A stretch of 12,798 nt of DNA from JBGPLH01 sp041486365 [NCBI: Thermodesulfobacteriota bacterium] (GTDB taxonomy: Bacteria; JAUYMQ01), in assembly GCA_041486365.1 (NCBI GenBank), contig JBGPLH010000060.1, positions 1 to 12,798 on the forward strand, in the 5' to 3' direction. The stretch's first letter is position 1. The number at the start of each line of letters is the position of its first letter. Shown one piece after another: positions 1-7,609 of the stretch. The notes beneath the pieces were generated by a model that saw only the letters and a program-made list of their open reading frames with translations, was not told where the DNA came from and made no database searches. The position numbers and the translations under genes are program-made.

Positions 1-2436
1 CCGCGCCCCCGGTGGGCCACGCCGGGGCGCCCGCTCTTCCTCTCCCGCGAGCACTTCGCGCGCCCTTCCGTTCGCCAGCGTCTCCTCATGTTGGCGGCGA
101 GCCTGCTCATCGCCGCGCTCGCCACGCCCGCCCTGCGCTTTCAATCCAGGGTCCCCCTCGTGGGCGAGGTCGCCACGCAGGACTTGAAGTCGCCCGGCAC
201 GTTCCTGATCGAGGACGTCGAAAGCACGCGCGCACAGCGAAAGGAGGCGGAGGAGGGCGTCCGCGCCGTCTACGACCTCGACGCGGGCGTGGTCGCGGAG
301 GCCGACGCGCGGGCCGCGAAGGCCTTCGCCGACGCGCGCCGGGATCTCCCGGCGCCGAAGCTGCGGCCCGTGCCCGCCGCGCAGCGCGCCCGCAAGGGTC
401 GCCGCGCCGCGCCGCCATCCGCGCCGGCCGCGGAGTCGCTTGGCCGCCGGGCCGCGATCGGAGGGTTTCGGGAAGCGCTCGGGCCCGACGTTCCGAAGAC
501 CTCCTTCGATTTCCTGGCCTCCCGCGGGGCGGCCGCCGCCGATGAGGAGGCGGTTCGCGCGATGGTGCGAAGCGCCATGCGCGCGCGGATCGTGTCCAAC
601 CGGGAGCTGCTGCAGGACGAGGCGCGCAAGGGGATCGTGATCCGGAGGGTCGGCACGCGGCAGGAGCAGGTGGTGAAGGACCTCTCCGCCATCGACGACC
701 TCGACCAGGTGCGGCTGCGGCTCCGCGAGGAGGCCGACCGGTCCGTGGGCGACGAGCCGCTGGGCCGGCGGGAGCACCTCGTGCGGGTGGCTCAGGCCCT
801 CGTGCGGCCCAATCTCACGTTCAACCGGAACGAGACGGAGGAGCGCAAGGCCCGCGCGCGGGAGGGCGTCAAGCCGGCCACGATCGTCCTCAAGAAGGGG
901 GAGATCATCGTCCGCGACGGTGATCCGATCGAGCCGCGGCACGTGGTGATCCTCGACGCGATCCGCAACCAGAGCCTCCGCAAGAGCCTGGGCTGGTCCT
1001 TCCTCGGCGTGACTCTGTTCCTCTTCCTCGCGATGGTGCTGGTGGACGCCTTCGCGCGCGCCGGCGTGCGGAAGTACAAGTCGGACACGCGCTCGGTGGT
1101 CTTCCAGCTGGGGCTCCTTGTCCTGATGGCCCTCGTGACGCGCGTCTCGCTCTTCGTGGTCGAGGCGGTTGGGAACGCCATCCCCATCGTTCCGGCGGAG
1201 GCCTGGCGGACCGCGATCCCGGTTGCGGCCGGGGCGATGCTCGCGCGGCTGGTGCTGAATTCCGAGACGGCGATCTTCTTCACCGTCCTGTTCACGATCG
1301 TGGCCGAGCTCATCGTGGAGCGAAGCGTGTTCTTCGGCCTCTTCACGATCATCGGGAGCGTCGTGGGGGCGCATGGCGTCGGGCAGACCCAGGCACGCTC
1401 GCGGATCCTGAAGACCGGGGGGAAGGTGGGGCTCGTGAGCGTCGCCCTGGTCGCGCTCTGGGCGATGATGGACGGGCAGCTCTGGACGCAGGAGACGCTG
1501 ATCAGCGCCGCGGCGGGGCTCTTCGGCGGGCTGGGCGCGGCGATTCTCGTGATCGGCTTCACTCCGGTGGCCGAGTGGGCGGGAGGGGCGGTGACGGGGA
1601 TGAGGCTGCTCGAGCTGGCCAACCGCGATCAGCCGCTCCTGCGCGAGCTCGCCGTGCGCGCGCCCGGCACCTACCACCACAGCATGATCATGGCGAACCT
1701 GGTGGAGGCGGCGGCGGAGTCGATTCACGCGAACCCGCTGCTGGCGCGCGTGTCGGCCTACTACCACGACATCGGCAAGATGCTGAAGCCGCAGTACTAC
1801 GTCGAGAACATGCCGCCGGGAGAGAACCGGCACGACAAGCTCTCGCCGTCCATGTCGGCGCTGATCGTGCAAGCCCATGTGAAGGACGGGATCGAGCTGG
1901 CCCGGCAGTACCGGCTCCCGAAGGTGATCATTGACGCGATCCCGCAACACCACGGGACCGGGGTGATCAAGTTCTTCTACGAGAAGGCGCTCGAGGCGGC
2001 GGATCCGGAGGTGGAGGAGGTGAAGGAGCAGGACTACCGCTATCCGGGCCCCAAGCCCCAGAGCCGCGAGTGCGGACTGCTGATGCTGGCCGACTCCACG
2101 GAAGCCGGTCTTCGCACGCTCGCCGACCCGAACCCCGCGCGCATTCGCGGCGCGGTGCAGAAGATCATCAACAACGTCTTCCGGGACGGACAGCTCGACG
2201 AGTGCGATCTCACGCTGCGCGACCTCGACACGATCGCCCGATCCTTCACGGACACCCTCGCGGCGATCTATCACAGCCGGATCGAATACCCCGAGCCCGT
2301 GGGCAAGGGGGATGCGTCCCGGCGGAAGAAGCGGGAGGATGGTCCGTCAGACCGACCTGCAGAAGCGGGTAAGGATAAGCCGAAGCGGGGCGGCGAGGCT
2401 CCTAAGGATGTTCTTAAACGCCTCGGGATGCCCTGA
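1..2436 (+). CDS. pgpH: 7TM-HD family cyclic-di-AMP phosphodiesterase (PgpH-like), probably 5'-partial
   Basis: Membrane HD-domain phosphohydrolase. Family members such as Listeria PgpH hydrolyse cyclic-di-AMP on the cytoplasmic side; the substrate here is inferred. Numbering from the first in-frame ATG (base 88): an N-terminal membrane segment (about 1-17), a long extracytoplasmic 7TMR-HDED-like region to about 300 with a basic Ala/Pro-rich insert near 100-120, a cluster of hydrophobic helices about 305-515, then the HD domain with His530-His531, the His560-Asp561 pair in YYHDIGK, and His621-His622 in PQHHG. The tail after about 745 is Lys/Arg/Pro-rich and low in complexity. The frame is open from base 1, base 88 has no Shine-Dalgarno, there is no other ATG, GTG or TTG in frame within the window, and Arg-rich residues precede the first helix. 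The true start is therefore probably upstream of the window. The 3' end overlaps ybeY. Confidence 0.93.
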   Translation, partial: PRPRWATPGRPLFLSREHFARPSVRQRLLMLAASLLIAALATPALRFQSRVPLVGEVATQDLKSPGTFLIEDVESTRAQRKEAEEGVRAVYDLDAGVVAEADARAAKAFADARRDLPAPKLRPVPAAQRARKGRRAAPPSAPAAESLGRRAAIGGFREALGPDVPKTSFDFLASRGAAAADEEAVRAMVRSAMRARIVSNRELLQDEARKGIVIRRVGTRQEQVVKDLSAIDDLDQVRLRLREEADRSVGDEPLGRREHLVRVAQALVRPNLTFNRNETEERKARAREGVKPATIVLKKGEIIVRDGDPIEPRHVVILDAIRNQSLRKSLGWSFLGVTLFLFLAMVLVDAFARAGVRKYKSDTRSVVFQLGLLVLMALVTRVSLFVVEAVGNAIPIVPAEAWRTAIPVAAGAMLARLVLNSETAIFFTVLFTIVAELIVERSVFFGLFTIIGSVVGAHGVGQTQARSRILKTGGKVGLVSVALVALWAMMDGQLWTQETLISAAAGLFGGLGAAILVIGFTPVAEWAGGAVTGMRLLELANRDQPLLRELAVRAPGTYHHSMIMANLVEAAAESIHANPLLARVSAYYHDIGKMLKPQYYVENMPPGENRHDKLSPSMSALIVQAHVKDGIELARQYRLPKVIIDAIPQHHGTGVIKFFYEKALEAADPEVEEVKEQDYRYPGPKPQSRECGLLMLADSTEAGLRTLADPNPARIRGAVQKIINNVFRDGQLDECDLTLRDLDTIARSFTDTLAAIYHSRIEYPEPVGKGDASRRKKREDGPSDRPAEAGKDKPKRGGEAPKDVLKRLGMP

Positions 2437-2881
2437 CGCGGAGCTGTCCGTGGTCTGGACGGACGACGCGGGGATCCGCCCCCTCAACCGGCGCTGGCTC
2501 GGCCGCGACCGGGCGACCGACGTGCTCTCGTTCCCGATGGGCGAGGGCGCAGACTTCGCGAACACCGCGGGCGACCTGCTGGGCGACGTGGTGGTGAGCC
2601 TGGAGACCGCCCTGCGCATCGCGCGCCGCAGAAGAGCTTCCCCGGACCGGATCGTGGCCCATCTCCTCGCGCACGGGCTCCTCCATCTCCTCGGCCACGA
2701 TCACGTCGCGAGCGCGCGACGGCGCGTCATGATGCGCGCCGCGGAGCGATCGCTCCTCCGCCGCGCCGCGCGGGAGATCCCCGGGCTCCGCGTGCGCGCC
2801 GCGGCGCTTCCCGCGCGGGTTTCCTCGACGCGAGCCACCCGATCGCGGCGCGCGACCTCCCGTGGGCCCGCCCCGTCATGA
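2339..2881 (+). CDS. ybeY: Endoribonuclease YbeY (rRNA maturation factor)
   Basis: Single-strand-specific zinc endoribonuclease acting in 16S rRNA 3'-end maturation and ribosome quality control in the cytoplasm. The 180-residue product shows the substrate-groove motif ATDVLSFP (59-66) and the zinc signature HGLLHLLGHDH, with ligands His112, His116 and His122 in the family's H-x3-H-x5-H spacing. About 58 residues follow the last ligand, an Arg/Ala-rich tail longer than usual (E. coli YbeY is about 155 aa). Start choice: ATG 2339 keeps the first strand and helix (RVRIS, then ARLLRMFL) of the fold. ATG 2408 would lose them, and ATG 2312 is a possible longer alternative. GGGAGG lies directly against ATG 2339, too close to act as its Shine-Dalgarno, so the exact start is uncertain. 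It overlaps the end of pgpH by 98 nt and shares ATGA with lnt. Confidence 0.9.
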   Translation: MVRQTDLQKRVRISRSGAARLLRMFLNASGCPDAELSVVWTDDAGIRPLNRRWLGRDRATDVLSFPMGEGADFANTAGDLLGDVVVSLETALRIARRRRASPDRIVAHLLAHGLLHLLGHDHVASARRRVMMRAAERSLLRRAAREIPGLRVRAAALPARVSSTRATRSRRATSRGPAPS

Positions 2882-4419
2882 CCCGAAGGGACTGGATCCT
2901 CTGCGCGGCTTCCGGACTCCTCGCCGCGGCCGCCTTCCCGCCGCTGGGCTGGTGGCCGCTCGCATGGGTCGCCTGGGTGCCGCTCCTCGTGTCCGTGCGA
3001 CGCACCACGGCGGGGGCCGCGTTCCGGCGCGGTTTTGTGGCGGGGCTCGTCGCCTGCCTGGGCACCTTCCATTGGATCGTCGTCGTCGTTTACACCTACG
3101 GCCATGCGCCGATGGCCTTCGCGCTCTTCAGCCTGTTTCTTCTGGCCGCGTACCTGGCCCTCTATCCGGCCCTGTGGGCGGCGGGCATCGCGGGACTGGC
3201 GCGGCGCGGGAACGCGTCGACGATCGTCCTCGGCCCGTGCCTCTGGGTGGCGCTCGAGTTCCTTCGGACCTGGATGATCTCCGGCTTTCCCTGGGCGCTG
3301 CTCGGCAACAGCCAGGCGTCCTTCCTGCCGCTGATCCAGATCTCGGAGTGGACCGGCGCCTACGGCGTGTCGTTCATCGTGATCCTCGCGAACCTTGCCC
3401 TGGCATCCCTCGCGGGCGATCTCCTCGAGGCCGGACCGGCCCTGCGCGCGTGGGTCCGGGTGTCGGCCGTGGCCCTCGTCATCGTGCTCGTCGTGGCGCT
3501 GGGCGCGGGCCGGAAGCAGGGGATCGAAACGCGGATGCGGGCGCGGCGGCCTTTCGTCGTGGGTCTCGTGCAGGGGAACATCCCGCAGGACGTGAAGTGG
3601 GACCCGGCCTTCGTGGTCGGCTCGCTCCAGCGGCACCTCGCGCTCACGGACGACGCGGCCGAGAAGAAACCCGATCTGATCGTCTGGCCGGAGGCGGCCA
3701 CCACGTTCTTCTTCCAGGACGGCGACGCGCTCGCGAAGGCGATCCTCGAGGCCTCCGATCGCGCGCGCGCGCCCATTTTCTTCGGCTCCTCGGCCTACGA
3801 GCCGGACGGCGGGGGCCCGGCGCGGGCGCTGCGGTATTACAACAGCGCGTTCCTCGTGCGTCCGGGAGGGCAGCGGGGGGGGCGCTATGATAAGATTCAC
3901 CTCGTTCCCTTCGGCGAGTACGTGCCCTTCCGCCGGCTCCTTCCGTTCCTCTCGCGGGTGGCGACCGGGATCGCCTCGGGGGACTTCACGGCGGGCGAGG
4001 CGCCCGCGATCCTCCGGCTCGACGGCCGCCGCTTCGGGGCCCTGATCTGTTACGAGGGGATCTTTCCGGGCCTCTCCCGTGACCTGGCGAACCACGGCGC
4101 CGATCTCCTGGTGAACATCACGAACGATGCATGGTTCGGGCGCAGCGGCGCTCCCGGGCAGCATCTCCAGATGGGCGTGTTCCGGGCTGTGGAGGAGCGC
4201 ACGGGGCTCGCGCGGGCCGCCAATACGGGTATCTCGGCGCTCATCCAGCCCACCGGCGAGATCACCGCGCGGACCGGGCTCTTCACGATGACGCAGATCA
4301 CCGGGCCGGTCGCCCCGAAGCTCTACAGGACCTTCTACGCGCGGCACGGGGATGTGTTTGCCTGGGCCTGCGCGGCTCTCGCCGCGGCGGGTCTCGCCCT
4401 CGCGGGGAGACGCGGCTAG
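2878..4419 (+). CDS. lnt: Apolipoprotein N-acyltransferase
   Basis: Inner-membrane enzyme that transfers an acyl chain from phospholipid to the N-terminal cysteine of apolipoproteins, the last step of lipoprotein maturation in diderms. At 513 aa it has the usual length. Hydrophobic helices fill about 6-210, including the family-typical PPLGWWPLAW near 21-30 and FLRTWMISGFPWALLGNSQ near 128-146. A nitrilase-fold domain follows (about 225-475), then a final C-terminal helix (about 491-510). The catalytic triad is visible: Glu272 in VWPEA, Lys339 in RYDKIHLVPFGEYVPF, and Cys391 in ALICYEG (TGT at 4048). The start ATG 2878 overlaps the ybeY stop as ATGA, implying translational coupling. In many proteobacteria corC lies between ybeY and lnt; here it is absent. 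Confidence 0.96.
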   Translation: MTRRDWILCAASGLLAAAAFPPLGWWPLAWVAWVPLLVSVRRTTAGAAFRRGFVAGLVACLGTFHWIVVVVYTYGHAPMAFALFSLFLLAAYLALYPALWAAGIAGLARRGNASTIVLGPCLWVALEFLRTWMISGFPWALLGNSQASFLPLIQISEWTGAYGVSFIVILANLALASLAGDLLEAGPALRAWVRVSAVALVIVLVVALGAGRKQGIETRMRARRPFVVGLVQGNIPQDVKWDPAFVVGSLQRHLALTDDAAEKKPDLIVWPEAATTFFFQDGDALAKAILEASDRARAPIFFGSSAYEPDGGGPARALRYYNSAFLVRPGGQRGGRYDKIHLVPFGEYVPFRRLLPFLSRVATGIASGDFTAGEAPAILRLDGRRFGALICYEGIFPGLSRDLANHGADLLVNITNDAWFGRSGAPGQHLQMGVFRAVEERTGLARAANTGISALIQPTGEITARTGLFTMTQITGPVAPKLYRTFYARHGDVFAWACAALAAAGLALAGRRG

Positions 4420-4488
4420 AGGCGGGCCTCCGGGTCCCACCGCGGGTGTCCACGTCCGATCCCGTGCGCATCTTCAGGATTTCAACCG

Positions 4489-4502
4489 CGGCCCACGGGC
4501 CG
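4489..4502 (+). other. Small GC hairpin in the lnt-prfB gap
   Basis: The 98-nt gap between lnt and prfB (4420-4517) holds no gene. It contains CGGCC/GGCCG arms (4489-4493 and 4498-4502) around a CACG loop, about 15 nt before the prfB start. There is no following T-tract, so it is not a convincing intrinsic terminator. GAGGA at 4509-4513 is the likely prfB ribosome binding site, four bases before the ATG. In a GC-rich genome a 5-bp stem may be chance. Confidence 0.25.
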
Positions 4503-4517
4503 TCACGCGAGGAACCC

Positions 4518-5610
4518 ATGAACAAGGAGCTCAAGGCCGCCGTGGCCCCCCTCAAGGAGCGCATCGACGCGCTCCGGGGTCATCTTTGACGTCGAGGGCA
4601 AGCGCAAGCGGATCTCCGAGATAGACGCGCTCGCCGCCGATCCCTCGTTCTGGAGCGACCGGGAACGGGCCGAGGCGCTGCTGCGCGAGCGGGGCACGCT
4701 GATAGCGCCCGTGGAAACCTGGACGAAGGTCGACCGGGAGCTCTCGGAGATCGAGATCCTCGGCGAGCTGGCGGAGGAGGAGGGAGACGAGGCGACCGCC
4801 GCGGAGGCGCTCGCCAGGATCGCGGGGCTGGCTGCGGCGGTGGACGAGGCCGAGTTCCACCGCATGCTCTCGGGACCGAACGACCCCAACAACGCCATCG
4901 TGTCCATCAACGCGGGGGCCGGCGGCACCGAAGCGCAGGACTGGGCCGAGATGCTCCTCCGGATGTACCTCCGCTGGGCGGAGCGGCGCGGCTTCAAGGG
5001 GGAGGTGCTCGACGTCCAGCCCGGGGACGAGGCGGGCATCAAGAGCGCCGCCTTCAACGTGATCGGGTCCTACGCCTACGGATGGATGCGGAGCGAATCG
5101 GGCGTGCACCGGCTCGTGCGCATCAGCCCCTTCGACGCCAACGCCCGGCGCCACACCAGCTTCGCCTCCGTCTTCGTGAGCCCGGAAATCGAGGACGACA
5201 TCGACATCGCGATCAGCGAGGCCGATCTGCGCATCGACACCTATCGCTCCAGCGGCGCCGGCGGCCAGCACGTCAACAAGACCGACAGCGCCGTGCGCAT
5301 GACGCACCTCCCCACCGGCCTCGTCGTGTCCTGCCAGAACGAGCGCTCGCAGCAGAAGAACCGGAAGATGGCCATGAAGATCCTGCGCTCGCGCCTGTAC
5401 GAGCTGGAGCTTCAGAAGAAGCAGGTGGAGATCGACAAGCAGCTCTCCGAGCAGCGCGGCATCGAGTGGGGGAGCCAGATCCGCTCCTACGTGCTTCAGC
5501 CCTACCAGAAGGTGAAGGACCACCGGACGAACTTCGAGGTCGGCGACGTGAACAGCGTGCTGGACGGCGATCTCGACGGGCTGATGCAGGCGTATCTTTT
5601 GAGGCAGTAG
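4518..5610 (+). CDS. prfB: Peptide chain release factor 2, made by +1 programmed frameshift
   Basis: Release factor that reads UGA and UAA at the ribosomal A site and triggers peptide release. The first 23 codons (4518-4586) start at ATG and end ...LRGHL before an in-frame TGA (4587-4589). The remaining 340 residues are read in the +1 frame from GAC 4588, giving about 363 aa against 365 in E. coli. Diagnostic motifs are the SPF anticodon-like tripeptide in VRISPFDANARRHTSF and the peptidyl-hydrolysis loop SSGAGGQHVNKTDSAVR. The sequence between the TGA and the first downstream ATG (4711) is typical RF2 N-terminal sequence (RISEIDALAADPSFW), so the frameshift is needed for a complete protein. 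The final stop is TAG, which RF2 itself does not read. It lies 98 nt after lnt, so co-transcription is plausible. Confidence 0.96.
4576..4590 (+). promoter_or_regulatory. prfB programmed +1 frameshift site (RF2 autoregulation)
   Basis: The slippery core CTT-TGA-C sits at 4584-4590: CTT 4584-4586 in the P site, stop TGA 4587-4589, next base C. An SD-like GGGG run (4576-4579) lies just upstream, as in the well-known E. coli element AGGGGGTATCTTTGAC. When RF2 is scarce the ribosome pauses at the poorly terminated UGA, slips from CUU to UUU and resumes at GAC. The upstream purine run is shorter than in E. coli and one base further from the CTT. Reading in both frames across this point reconstructs an RF2 N terminus without a gap. 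Confidence 0.95.
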
Positions 5611-5690
5611 GGCCGGCGGGTTCCACGGCTGGTCGGGTGGTCCCGGGGGTGCGTGACGACCGGTGGCGCGAGGCCGGGAAGAGGCGTTCC

Positions 5691-6446
5691 ATGCGACGGG
5701 GAATCATCGGCTCCGGTGCGATCGGCCTCTCGCTGCTCGTCGCGGCGCCCGCGGAGTTTCCCGACTGGGCAAAGGGGCGCACCCGGATCCTCGCGGACCC
5801 GTCCCAGATGGATCGAACCGATCTCATTCACTACCGCGCTCTCGCCCGCGAAGACTTCCGGGGACAGGTTCCACCGCCGGAGGTGCGTGCCATCGCGGAC
5901 CGGCTGGGGGCGGCGACCTGCGCGTATATCAAGACCGCCGATGATGTTCAGATTCTGGCGAAACCAGTGGTGGTGGATGGCAGGGTCCGCTCCTACGAGG
6001 GCGACGTGGTGAATCTCCGGTTCGAGACCGTCATGAATCGCGCGTGCTCCTGGTGGAACGTGAAGAACAAGTCGCTCCCGGCCACATACGTCCTGCAGCA
6101 CGAGCAGATCCACTTCGCGATCTTCGAGCTCGCCGTCCGTCACCTGAACGATCGAATCCCCGAGCTTGCCGCTGCGGTGCGGGCGGAGGGCGCGGCGCCC
6201 CGGGAAGCACTGAACGCGGTCCTGGGGAGGATCAAGGAACAACTCGTGCGGGGAAGCCAGGAGGCGATGGCCCGGAGCAACCAGTTCGACGAGGACACTT
6301 CGCTGGGCTACCGGCCGGAGAGGCAGGAGGAATGGCTCCGCCGGGTCCGGGCGGAACTCGACCCGACGGCGTCCTTCCGGTCCGGAAGCGAATCGGCGGA
6401 GGGTGCCTCGTCCCGCGGCCTCCCTTCGAGCCTCGCTCCCCGGTGA
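5691..6446 (+). CDS. Exported HExxH protein, DUF922-like predicted zinc protease
   Basis: A 251-residue protein starting at ATG 5691. The reading frame is open much further upstream, but that part lies across prfB and is not coding. An Arg-led hydrophobic stretch (1-20, ending VAAPA) looks like a Sec signal peptide, so the product is probably periplasmic or secreted. Family-like landmarks are an early ALAREDFRGQVP segment, a SWWNVKN stretch, the metalloprotease motif HEQIH followed by F (His137, Glu138, His141), and a late Q-x-FD-x-x-T segment (198-203) before RQEEW. From memory these match the DUF922 group of predicted secreted Zn-proteases, whose late motif usually reads YDxxTxHG. Here a Leu (205) stands where that His is expected. 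No substrate can be assigned. It sits 80 nt after prfB; function and family assignment are moderately supported. Confidence 0.7.
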   Translation: MRRGIIGSGAIGLSLLVAAPAEFPDWAKGRTRILADPSQMDRTDLIHYRALAREDFRGQVPPPEVRAIADRLGAATCAYIKTADDVQILAKPVVVDGRVRSYEGDVVNLRFETVMNRACSWWNVKNKSLPATYVLQHEQIHFAIFELAVRHLNDRIPELAAAVRAEGAAPREALNAVLGRIKEQLVRGSQEAMARSNQFDEDTSLGYRPERQEEWLRRVRAELDPTASFRSGSESAEGASSRGLPSSLAPR

Positions 6447-6598
6447 GGACCCGTGAAGAGAGACGCCACGTCGCGATTCCCGATGACCGCCGCGTCCGGC
6501 TCGGGACGCTCGATGGCGATCCGCGCGTGAGGCCGGCGGCGCACATCTTTACGGGTTCGAAGGCCCCGTGGTTCACGATCACGGATGAGAAGCCCTGA
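6443..6598 (+). pseudogene. C-terminal remnant of a GFA-family protein
   Basis: The stretch after the DUF922-like gene reads, in one frame, [20 protein letters not shown] then [15 protein letters not shown] and a stop. This closely resembles the C-terminal end of GFA-domain proteins (glutathione-dependent formaldehyde-activating family), where a GTLD..P..RP.AHIF...APW..I.D..P pattern is typical. The zinc-binding Cys motifs of the N-terminal half are not present upstream; that region is occupied by the preceding gene in another frame. The frame can open at GTG 6443, overlapping the previous stop as GTGA, for a 51-residue product, but there is no Shine-Dalgarno. It is best read as a decayed or truncated gene. 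A short expressed peptide cannot be excluded. Confidence 0.6.
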
Positions 6599-6644
6599 TT
6601 CCAGGATGGCGGGTCGCCGACCGGGAAGTCCCGAGGGAAAAATC

Positions 6645-7121
6645 ATGAGTGAGATGAAGATCGAGAAGGCCGTCTTCGCCGCCGGCTGCTTCTGGGGCGT
6701 GGAGAGCGAGTTCCGGAAGATCCCCGGCGTGCTGGACGTCGTGGTCGGCTACACGGGCGGCACGATCGATCATCCGAGCTACCAGCAGGTCTGCACCAGC
6801 CGGACCGGGCATGCCGAGGCGGTCGAGGTCGAGTACGATCCGTCGCGGGTGAGCTACGACGCCCTGCTCGATGTCTTCTGGTCGGGCCACGATCCGACGA
6901 CGCCCGACCGCCAGGGCCCCGATGTTGGCACGCAGTACCGCTCCGCGATCTTCTTTCACACGCCGGAGCAGGAGAAGGCCGCGCGCGCGTCGAAGGAGCA
7001 ACTTTCCAGGAGCGGGCGCTTCCGCGATCCCGTCGTGACCGAAATCATCCCCGCCTCGACCTTCTGGCCGGCGGAAGACTACCACCAGCGCTACTTCGAG
7101 AAGCGGGGGGTATCGCATTGA
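6645..7121 (+). CDS. msrA: Peptide-methionine (S)-S-oxide reductase MsrA
   Basis: Cytoplasmic repair enzyme that reduces methionine-S-sulfoxide in proteins. The 158-residue product carries the active-site motif GCFWGVE with nucleophile Cys15, the [13 protein letters not shown] segment with catalytic Glu58, and the VGTQYRS signature. Start ATG 6645 is chosen because GAGGG (6633-6637) is well spaced and the MsrA fold begins right after it. ATG 6585 would add 20 unrelated residues that overlap the GFA remnant. Only two cysteines are present, Cys15 and Cys50, corresponding by spacing to E. coli Cys51 and Cys86. The C-terminal recycling cysteines of the E. coli enzyme (198, 206) are missing, so regeneration probably works differently. 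The stop overlaps the next gene's TTG start. Confidence 0.95.
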   Translation: MSEMKIEKAVFAAGCFWGVESEFRKIPGVLDVVVGYTGGTIDHPSYQQVCTSRTGHAEAVEVEYDPSRVSYDALLDVFWSGHDPTTPDRQGPDVGTQYRSAIFFHTPEQEKAARASKEQLSRSGRFRDPVVTEIIPASTFWPAEDYHQRYFEKRGVSH

Positions 7122-7609
7122 CGGCGCCCGCGTCTCCCTCTCCCCCGACCGAGCGTGACCACGCGGGTGTCGTCGCGCCTCCTCCGCTCATCTATCTCGC
7201 GGCCATCCTGGCCGGCGCGGGCCTCCAGGCGCTTCGCCCCGCGCCCTTCCTGCCTCCCGCGCTCGCGCCGGCGATCGGCATTCCGCTGGTCGCCAGCGCG
7301 CTCCTCCTGTTCGCCCTCTCGATCCGTGAGTTCCGGCGCGCGCGCACCAGCGTGCGCCCCGACCGCCCCACCAGCGCGATCATCCGCACGGGCCCCTACC
7401 GCCTCAGCCGCAACCCAATCTATCTGGCCATGACCCTGCTGCACCTCTGGATCGCCGCCTGGGCAAACAGCCTCTGGCTTCTCGTCACCCTCGCGTTCAC
7501 GCTGGGGGTGATGTCCGCGGGCGTCATCGCGCGGGAGGAGCGCTATCTCGAGCGCAAATTCGGGGAGGAGTACCGCCGTTACCGGGCGGCCGTGCGGCGC
7601 TGGATCTGA
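7118..7609 (+). CDS. Isoprenylcysteine carboxyl methyltransferase-like membrane protein
   Basis: A 163-residue integral membrane protein of the ICMT/PEMT (Ste14-like) methyltransferase group. Four hydrophobic segments lie near 22-40, 48-68, 100-118 and 119-136. The family signature is clear: [12 protein letters not shown] (91-102) and the C-terminal [16 protein letters not shown] (140-155), which form the SAM-binding part in this family. Bacterial members are poorly characterised and the methyl acceptor is unknown, perhaps a lipid or other small molecule. The start is TTG 7118 in a TTGA overlap with the msrA stop, preceded by a G-run at 7105-7110 at suitable spacing, so translation is probably coupled to msrA. 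Whether the two act together is not shown by the sequence. Confidence 0.85.
   Translation: MTAPASPSPPTERDHAGVVAPPPLIYLAAILAGAGLQALRPAPFLPPALAPAIGIPLVASALLLFALSIREFRRARTSVRPDRPTSAIIRTGPYRLSRNPIYLAMTLLHLWIAAWANSLWLLVTLAFTLGVMSAGVIAREERYLERKFGEEYRRYRAAVRRWI

Noticed and set aside
2701-4440. 579-residue open frame on the minus strand
   Set aside because: It lies opposite lnt and the end of ybeY, both with clear catalytic motifs. Its translation is dominated by Arg, Gly, Pro and Glu with no recognisable domain, as expected for an antisense frame in GC-rich DNA.
5590-5605. TATCTTTTGAG near the prfB end resembling the frameshift site
   Set aside because: In frame it reads Tyr-Leu-Leu-Arg with no stop in the slippery position; chance similarity.
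4711-5610. RF2 starting at ATG 4711 as a 299-residue protein
   Set aside because: It would lack the conserved N-terminal domain, which is present when the frameshift at 4587 is taken into account.
5082-5690. N-terminal extension of the DUF922-like protein back into prfB
   Set aside because: The extension is Arg-rich nonsense in a shifted frame over RF2. The signal peptide begins exactly at ATG 5691.
6585-6644. MsrA start at ATG 6585
   Set aside because: The extra residues overlap the GFA remnant and do not resemble MsrA; ATG 6645 has a better ribosome binding site.
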